The notes under the pieces: model-generated
Database searches by the model: none
Seen by the model: only the letters and a program-made list of their open reading frames with translations
Told to the model about the DNA's origin: nothing
Shown here: in pieces, positions 57,501 through 64,000 of the stretch
How the letters are laid out: each line of letters begins with the position of its first letter
Position numbering within the stretch: the stretch's first letter is position 1
Position numbers and translations under genes: made by a program
Source: Diospyros lotus
Taxonomy: Eukaryota > Streptophyta > Magnoliopsida > Ericales > Ebenaceae
DNA: 64,000 nucleotides
Assembly: GCF_014633365.1 (NCBI RefSeq)
Contig: NC_068349.1
Coordinates: 19,730,753 to 19,794,752 of the forward strand
Direction: 5' to 3'

Positions 57501-60346
57501 GCCTTATTGATTGACCGTGTACGTAAAGGTTCAGCGGGTCCTGGTGGCTAGACCAGGTGAATTTTGAGAAAGAGATCCAAGACTTTAATAGATGGTTGGT
57601 CAAGGCAAAGTTGTGCCGCTTGAAGGAGTGCTACTCCGTAGCGAGAGTTATTGATGGTAGTGTTGAAATGTGGCCTAGGTAGAACTTGAGATGTTCTCCC
57701 AAGAAAAGTTGGGCATAGGGTCATAACACTAGATGGACCTCCCAAGGTACTATAACTCTATTAGGAGGGATCACTCGGGAAAAGTCAGAGTAATAGTGAG
57801 TGCCTGAGTAGGAAGAGGAGTCCTACGGCATAGAGTGGAAGTGTGTGTTCCATAAGATTGGCTGAGGTGATTTCCAGTGGGTGGAGTTTAAATCGAAGTC
57901 ATAGTCGATGATTGTAAGTGCAGTGCCTGGAGGAAGATTGTGTTGGTTATGAGCTGGGAGATCCGGCTAAAGCTAATCGGGTTGGTTAATCGGAAGTTGA
58001 GGGCAAATTTAAGATGTCGCCAGTGGGTGACGAGAGCTCGAAAGAAGAGCTAGTGGGACGAGATTGGTACCCAGAAATGGTGTTTAGGTGATGAAATCAC
58101 TTGATAGCTGTGAGTGCTATACTTCAGGTGATGCCTTGGTGTGGGAAATTGATGAGATTTAACCTCGTGGTTAGAGGTTCATGGGTGTGAAGAAAGCAAC
58201 TAGTGGAGCCGATTGGTGACCGGCTGGGGGTAGCTGATGGCGACCGAAGACGCCGACCGGTGATGGCGGCAGCAGCAGTGCAGCGGCTGGCCAGGGTCGT
58301 GGGGGTTGAGAGAGTAGTCGGTCAGTGGCATAAGTAGCTCCTGAGTCGTGGTTGCGGCTGGATGTGGCGCTAAGCAATGGCAAGAGATCGTCTTAGCTTA
58401 TGATGATGGCATTAAGGCTAATGTGTTCGCTCACTGAGTGATGTGAGCTGGTTATAGCAAAAGTTATAAGAAACCTGGGAGAAGCCAAAGTTTCTCAGGG
58501 AATTAGCTAGCTGCTATAACTATAACAAAGTGATTTGTGGAAAATGGCCTAAGGGTGGGGTCGTGTTTGTTGTGATGATCAGTAAAATTTAAGGAACAAC
58601 GAGTCTTTTGAGATGACGTGGTGGTGTCATCGTCGTTGTCAAGGAATTCGTGGCTGTCATGGCGTTGTCCTTGTCGAGAAGGACAAAAGGAACCATTATG
58701 CATGATTTAAATCAGGTGTTTAATGCAGATTAAAATAAACCTGAGTTAGGATGGCTGAAAGTTTTATGCCTCTAGAATATAAGGCTCTGTCGAGAAATGG
58801 TGGGATTTGAAAGGTCCTAATGAAATTGAAGTTGGGCGAGTAAATTTGTCTAGAAGATCGCTACTAGAGTGAGGGTGTAACCATGTTGGCTGGTTGTGGT
58901 GCGGATCAAAGGCACGAGTCATCCCACAAGTGCGATGCAATAAGTGTTTGTGCAGATGGTAATAAGCCAATCACTTATGCCACGCGTCGTGGGTGATGAC
59001 GAGCGTCGATTAATGGTTCGCGACTTTAAGCGAAATGGTAGGACCTTTGACTCACGGTAGGGTTTAATAGCCAAGGTAAGGCCTAGCATGGGGCATGATT
59101 GTGAAGGCCGAAATGAGGTAGAAAATTGAAGAGGGGGTTGCTCAGTGAAGAGTTCCCTGTTATGGGTATGAAACCCCTACTAGCATGCAGTATCGGCCAG
59201 AAAGGAAGGCTGAGGCATTATGTGTGCTTGTGTGAAGAGCTCCTGGTTGGGAGAAGGTTGTGGCCCGAGCATGGTTAAGCTCGAGGTGAGATGGTAATGA
59301 TGCGTGTATCGCCAAGCTCAAGTTGGACTCGGGTAATGCACGTATGGTTGAAATGTGTAATTACCTGACATGGTGTTAGGTATATCGATTTTGCGTAATC
59401 GTATCGATAAATAAGGGTCGGTTGGTCAAAGTAGAAGACCATGTATGAAATGGTCGAAGTTGGCAGGGTGGGCCAAATGGGTGCTTCCCATGTAGTGCTA
59501 GCGTGATAAGTTGATCGGTAATGAGAGATTTCCATGAGGATCAACTCAAGCTATGCATGTGTGTGATTAATGACGGTATGCCATGATAAATAGGTGTCTG
59601 AGTGTCTTGTGGGCACTAAAAGAGACATTGCGGTGATGGTCAGTGCTAAGACGTTGCTGGTTGGACCAGCGTAAAATCGTAGCCATGTGTGATTAGCAGT
59701 GAGAAACGTTGCCATGTGTGATCGGCGTAAAATCGTGGTAGACTGATCAGTAATGCAATGTTAGTGAGAGTTGTTTCGGTTGATGCGAAAAAGGGGAAAT
59801 GGGAAGATGTAATACCCCGAGAGCCTAGAGAAGTTAGTATATATCGAGGATAGTGTAAGAAAGGAAACAACACCAGCTGGATACTTTTTGGGCTGAATGT
59901 TGGCAAAGAACTCCCAAGTTAAGCGTGCTTGACCTGGGGTAATCCAAGGATGGGTGACCCCCTGGGAAGTTCGCGTAGGCCCATCAGGGTAAGTTGTTCC
60001 GGTCCTTTCTATCGCTCGAACGGGATGTTACAGAAGTAAACCTGCAAAGCGATGCTTCGAGGCAGAGAAAATCCATCTGATGATGGACATCGTTGCAGTA
60101 AGCATGATCAGTGACCAGTAGTGTGGTTTGGCTGAAGGCCAAGGCGGTGTTCAGTTGGTGAATGCCCACGAGAGGCGGAGGACCAAATGCCTAAGTGAAA
60201 CCTTGAGGTGAGAATGACCCAAGGTAAAGGCCGAGAAATGGTTCGGTTACGAGATTCTCGAGCAGGGGATTTGGGGAGTAGCCGGAGAATGTGATTACCT
60301 TGGACAAGAGATTAAGGCAAAGTGAATTTCGAGGACGAAATTCTTT
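54555..60346 (+). other. Non-coding interior of the LARD-like element
   Basis: Purine-rich, with G far exceeding C on the plus strand, and stop codons throughout all plus frames. A diverged repeat of about 40 bp occurs at 55544 and 55606 (CTCATTRTGATGC...ACGCCTAAGGT), and AGCGTAAAATCGT/GGCGTAAAATCGT near 59670 and 59725. A Cassandra-type solo LTR is inserted at 59808-60032. No known protein is recognisable. Confidence 0.7.
59808..60032 (+). mobile_element. Cassandra-type solo LTR with well-kept 5S-like block
   Basis: 225 bp, TGTAATACCCCGAGAGCC...GATGTTACA, same family as 3613-4298. The 5S-like part (about 59907-59975) reads GAACTCCC, AAGTTAAGCGTGCTTGACC and AAGGATGGGTGACCCCCTGG, GAAGTTCGCG, covering box A, intermediate element and box C of a 5S gene. 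Flanks GAAGA and GAAGT match at 4 of 5. It is only part of the 120-base gene, so it is not a functional 5S gene. Confidence 0.85.
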
Positions 60347-60359
60347 AAGGAGGGTGGAA
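60347..60359 (+). promoter_or_regulatory. Polypurine tract
   Basis: AAGGAGGGTGGAA immediately before the 3' LTR start at 60360. Confidence 0.75.
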
Positions 60360-63192
60360 TGTAATACCCGGTATTACATGGTATTGAAAATAAATAATTT
60401 TTGGATTTATTTTGTCAGGCCTCGGGTGGTCCGGAAAGCCCAAGGGTCAATCCCGATAAATTAATTAATAAAACTCCCAAATTGGCGGCTGGGAGTGTCT
60501 TGGGACTTGGATGTCCAGGGGAGAGGGCAAGGGATTGGTGAGCGTCTCGAGATGAGGATAGTGATGCTGGAAGCGGTCCGACCGGGAATAATTTTTGAAA
60601 TAAATTCTGTATAAGCCCGAGTGGGTGCCAATACCGAATAGTCGGAGGGGACCTCCTGGAAGCTGAAGGGACCCTAGGGGTGGTTCGGTTTTATGAATAA
60701 GGCAACCCTTAAGTGTTTTTAGGTCGAATAAAGGTCCCGTGCAGGCGCAGGTTCAAGGTCGGTATTCCCGAGTAGCGATCGGTTATTAACTTCGAATAAA
60801 CCGAGATTTTGAGTGGCTTAATTATAATTAATTTAAGCATTGGGAGGGCCCAAGTGTAATTATAAAAGTCTTCAAGAGCAATTATAAATTGCTTAAGTGG
60901 AATTTGGAGAATTAGAGGGTTTAATATGTAATTTATATATGTGTATATATGTATATATGGCTGTGGGCGTGAGGGAGCTTCTAGGAAGCTTCCTTTGTCT
61001 CTTCCTTTGCCTCTATTAATTGAAAATGCAGAGATTGTGAATGATGGCCGAGAGAGCAGAGAGAGTTAAGAGGTCTCGGGAGAGCTCGTGATTGAGAGAT
61101 GCTGAAAGAGCGAGGGCCGAGACTAGCGAGCGGTTAGGGAGAGTGAGAGCTTGGTACGATCGATAGTTGGCCGAAAAGCAAGGCAGCGGCCATGGCTGCC
61201 ATTTGATGACCGAATCAGAGAAGGGAGAGGCAGAGCTGGGCTGAGGCATTGCGAGAGAGATGGAGCGAGATCGTGAGTGAGAGATGGCTGGATGGAAGCA
61301 ACCTGAAGCGGTGGCGTGCTGGCCGGTTGCAGCGGCATCAATGGAGGCATCAGCGAGCGGAGCCGAGCGGCCATGACAGTTGCTTCGTTGCTGTTGCAGT
61401 AACTAGGCAGCGTTGGAGATGCACGCGGGAGGTCGATAGCAAGCATAGTGGCGCGAGAAAGTGGCGGAGATGGCCGGGGGGCGCAGCAATAGCAGCTGCA
61501 AAGCTTCCGTTGCAGCACCTAAGTGCAGCCATGGCTGCGCGCAGCAACTGCAACAGCAAGGCGGGCGTTGAGCAGCAGTGCGCGGTGGCCGGAGGCGTCG
61601 AGCTAGCAGGTGGCGGCCGGTGGATCAAGCAACGGAGGTGGCTGGCGGTCGGCGGGCACTGGTGTGCACGCAGGGGGCTGCGGGCGATGAAGAAGATGGT
61701 GAACAGGAGCCAGCGCGTGCGGGAAGGAAGAAATAGGAGGAAGAAGGAAAAAATAAAAAAAATAAAAGAAAAAGAAAAAGGAAATGAAAAGAAAATGAGA
61801 AAATAAGGGGAAAATAGCTAGAAAATTTAGAAAAAAATTGGAGAAGTTTCTGGAAAGTATTTTGGGGCTCGATGAGCGTGCCAGAAGCTCGGAAATGGAG
61901 TTTTGAGCACAAGGTGGCCTCCCATGAGGCATTGTCGGGTTGGGCATTTTTCAAATTTGTCTTCCAGATTGGTTAAGGTAATTAATTAAATTTCTTTTCG
62001 AGTTAATTTTCCTTATTTGATATACTGAATTGTGTAGTATTGATTGAATTGAACCCTCGGGTGGGGTTGTTTGGAAATTATTAAATGGCTGATGTATGCC
62101 GTGGTTGGTTGTTTGGAGATAGTGCTGATGGTAATTTTGCGATGTGTGGCGAAATTGAGGGCATTCGGTTAATGCCGGATGTTAATGGGTTGGGTTTTTA
62201 TGTGTTTGCCTCTAGGCTCGACCGGGAAGGCGGTAATCCTAGAAGAGCTCGGAGTTCGGGCTGGCATTCTTGCTGAGGCAGAGATAAGGCTTCGAGCCAG
62301 GTAATGGACGGCCTCGTGTGGAGGTGGCCTTGCAAGTCGGTAAATGTGTTTGATAATGTTTTTATGTTGCATTGGCATGTAGTGGTTATATCTTGTGTGA
62401 TGCAAGAACTAGTGGACCTGTGGCCATATGGAGGACTAGTGTGGTGGGGGCTGATAGGTTAATGCCTCGAACCTTAGTGGGTTGTGAGGATGAGTGGACC
62501 TAGCCTCATTTGCATGCATTGGCATACATAAACATGATTATATTCATATTTACATGCATTGCACCCTTACTGAGTCTTTATGACTCATGAGGTTTTACCT
62601 CATGTGTAGATGATGCAAGTCCGGATGCAAGTAGGGATGGCGCCGGAAGGCCGTTGTGGCAACTAGCTGAGTTGCCCGAGTTATGTATTTTTAATATTGT
62701 TTGTATGTAGCCAGGGGGCGTGGTGTATGTATACCCTTGTGAGTAAATGTCTGTGTTATTGAGCTTAAATGTATTTAATTGTTGTAATCATCATAGTATG
62801 ATAGATGATTGTGAGATTGCTTGTTGAATGTGGCATAGTCGGTAAAGCCAAGTTTCGGACCGAGTCAAGATCAGCAAGGTATGTTCTCATAAATCCCCAA
62901 TACTCAGCGAAGTGTTTGTATGCTAGCTTTATGCCTGGGTCACCTCTGGCTTGCTTTGGGGTGAGTTGAAGAGAGGTGAAGCTCACTCGGGTTTCGGGTC
63001 TTGGTCCGCTGAATTTTTCTTATTTGAGTTGGAACTGATTCCTAAGTGGAGCGAAGGGAAGGACGAAGCCTAGTTCCCACCTAGGGCGTTTCTTGTTGAA
63101 ACATAGTCCAACCCTTCAGTTGTGGTTTGTCGGGTGAGTAATTCGGTTGATTATTTACCGGTGGCGCCCGTAAGTGGGAGCGGGTCGTTACA
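60360..63192 (+). repeat. 3' LTR of the LARD-like element
   Basis: 2833 bp, same palindromic start as the left LTR and ending TCGTTACA. Most differences are single transitions; a small complex change lies near 61160-61185 compared with 52505-52535. Confidence 0.9.
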
Positions 63193-63669
63193 AAGGGGGT
63201 TGGCCTTAATAAGCTGACCCGGACCGCGGTGCAGCCGCGGCATGCATGCTGCGGCCCACCCACGAGCCACAGCAAGGCTGTTGTGGCGCGGGCTGGCCGC
63301 GGTATGCATACCGTAGCTCGCCCGCGAGCAGTAGAGAGGCTGCTGCCTCGCGCTACGGCTGCGGCATGCATGCCGCGGCCAAGGCGCGAGCTGCCCCCCC
63401 TTTTTGATTTTTTTCTTTTTTTTTTTATGTTATTTTGTTTTGTTTTATTTATTTATTTATATATATATATATATATTTTTTTCAACCTAGGCTCTAAATG
63501 ATGAAGTCTCCTAACCAAAGCACTCTTCTAACCTAGCACCCAACACTCTAAAACACATGCAAAATAGAGAAAATAAAAGAAACAACAACAAATAAAAATG
63601 AAAGGATATAAAATTGGGTTGCCTCCCAAAAGCGCTTGTTTAGAGTCATTAGCTTGACTGTGTTGCTGC
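63193..63669. other. Spacer between integrase and nested insertion, Athila-like element
   Basis: Includes a GC-rich ~61-bp tandem repeat (63225-63390), a T-rich run, a (TA)n stretch (about 63459-63475) and the GGGTTGCCTCCCAAAAGCGC block (63617-63636) next to the integrase end. Confidence 0.55.
63225..63390. repeat. GC-rich ~61-bp tandem repeat with palindromic GGCATGCATGCC-type cores
   Basis: Cores at about 63242 (CGGCATGCATGCTG), 63302 (CGGTATGCATACCG) and 63364 (CGGCATGCATGCCG), 60-62 bp apart, each within GC-rich flanks containing GCGAGC and GGCTG words. Confidence 0.75.
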
Positions 63670-63999
63670 TCATTCCGGATTGCTCAATTCAGTGGATGTC
63701 TTTTCCTTGGCAAATTCCTCCCCTAGATATGGCTTGAGTCGCTGTCCATTCACCTTAAAAGTACCCTTGGCATCGTGAGTGACATCAACAGCACCATGTG
63801 GATAAACTTTGGAAACAGTGAACGGCCCAGACCACCTTGAGTGCAACTTGCCTGGAAATAACTTGAGACGTAAGTTGAATAACAACACTTTTTGCCCCAC
63901 CTTAAATTGCTTCCAATGAATGTGATGATCATGCCATTTTTTGGTTCGCTCCTTGTATAACTTGGCATTTTCATATGCCTCCAACCGAAATTCATCTAA
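63670..63999 (-). pseudogene. Integrase C-terminal region of the Athila-like element (partial)
   Basis: Open to the window edge. The translation [58 protein letters not shown] and [12 protein letters not shown] matches the end of Ty3/gypsy integrases of Athila/Tat type, including the RWSGPF core of the C-terminal DNA-binding domain. No stop within the 110 codons seen, so this part may be intact, but the element as a whole is interrupted. Confidence 0.85.
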
Positions 64000-64000
64000 T

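Larger units (their letters stand above)
51699..63192 (+). mobile_element. Young non-autonomous LTR retrotransposon (LARD-like, gypsy-derived), 11.5 kb
   Basis: LTRs of 2842 bp (51699-54540) and 2833 bp (60360-63192) are nearly identical; hand comparison of the first ~650 bp finds about 16 differences. The element is flanked by AAGGG on both sides (51694-51698, 63193-63197), a perfect target duplication. TGGTATCAGAGC follows the left LTR; GAGGACGAAATTCTTTAAGG and a G-rich PPT precede the right LTR, a sequence typical of the pol end of Tekay/Del-type gypsy elements. The 5.8-kb interior has no plus-strand frame over about 70 codons and no recognisable domain, so it must be mobilised by proteins from another element. 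Confidence 0.9.
47238..64000 (-). mobile_element. Athila-like Ty3/gypsy element (partial), split by a younger insertion
   Basis: Reading leftward on the minus strand: integrase C-terminus (64000-63670), spacer (63669-63193), nested element (63192-51699), spacer, a large non-pol ORF (51067-49883), a non-coding stretch, then a likely 3' LTR (48646-47238). The sequence CTAAACAAGCGCTTTTGGGAGGCAACCC just after the integrase stop is a familiar junction in Athila-type elements. The 5' part lies beyond the window. It interrupts the leader of the copia element at 46268. Confidence 0.7.

Noticed and set aside
59907..59975. 5S rRNA gene
   Set aside because: Only the middle to 3' part is present and it lies within a TG...CA LTR; it is a Cassandra-type promoter segment, not a 5S gene.

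Overview
The window is nuclear DNA of a flowering plant, most likely a eudicot. Three things point there: spliced genes with GT-AG introns, an organelle-targeted RRM protein and an extensin-like wall protein of plant type, and a very high density of plant retroelements (Ty3/gypsy Tat-, Athila- and Tekay-like; Ty1/copia; TRIMs including a Cassandra-type element; SINEs; a LINE tail; hAT-like elements). There are no rRNA or tRNA genes, CRISPR arrays or operons. Boundaries, splice sites and terminal repeats were all read by eye from the sequence.

Layout. 1-13.9 kb is decayed repeat DNA: a DUF4283 (LINE-type) relic, a gypsy tail relic, a complete Cassandra-type TRIM whose LTRs carry 5S-rRNA-like sequence (3613-4298), then an old LTR containing a copia solo LTR (6044-9418), which itself contains a 1.7-kb solo-LTR-like repeat (6429-8107). 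13.9-15.1 kb holds a three-exon host gene for a predicted 230-aa tail-anchored protein. 15.7-18.4 kb carries two hAT-like elements and a fold-back repeat. 20.8-30.0 kb is one Tat-like retrotransposon with both LTRs, a PBS and an integrase relic; its 3' untranslated part has grown into roughly 75 copies of a 67-bp tandem repeat, broken by a second copy of the 1.7-1.9 kb dispersed repeat. 31.4-32.0 kb is a single-exon proline-rich cell-wall gene on the minus strand.

34.9-45.9 kb is a four-exon minus-strand gene for a 170-aa organellar RRM protein: 513 bases of coding sequence spread over 11 kb. Its first and third introns hold copia, gypsy, SINE, LINE, hAT and tandem-TRIM insertions. 46.3-47.2 kb is a copia 5' LTR with its PBS, cut off by the 3' end of a minus-strand Athila-like element that runs to the right edge (integrase C-terminus at 63.7-64.0 kb). 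That element is split by a young 11.5-kb non-autonomous retrotransposon (51699-63192) with 2.84-kb LTRs, a perfect AAGGG target duplication, an initiator-Met PBS and a gypsy-style PPT, but no recognisable protein. A Cassandra-type solo LTR has inserted into it (59808-60032).

The three host genes have no evident functional link. The main story is nested retroelement insertion around and inside genes, and tandem repeats arising inside retroelement non-coding regions.
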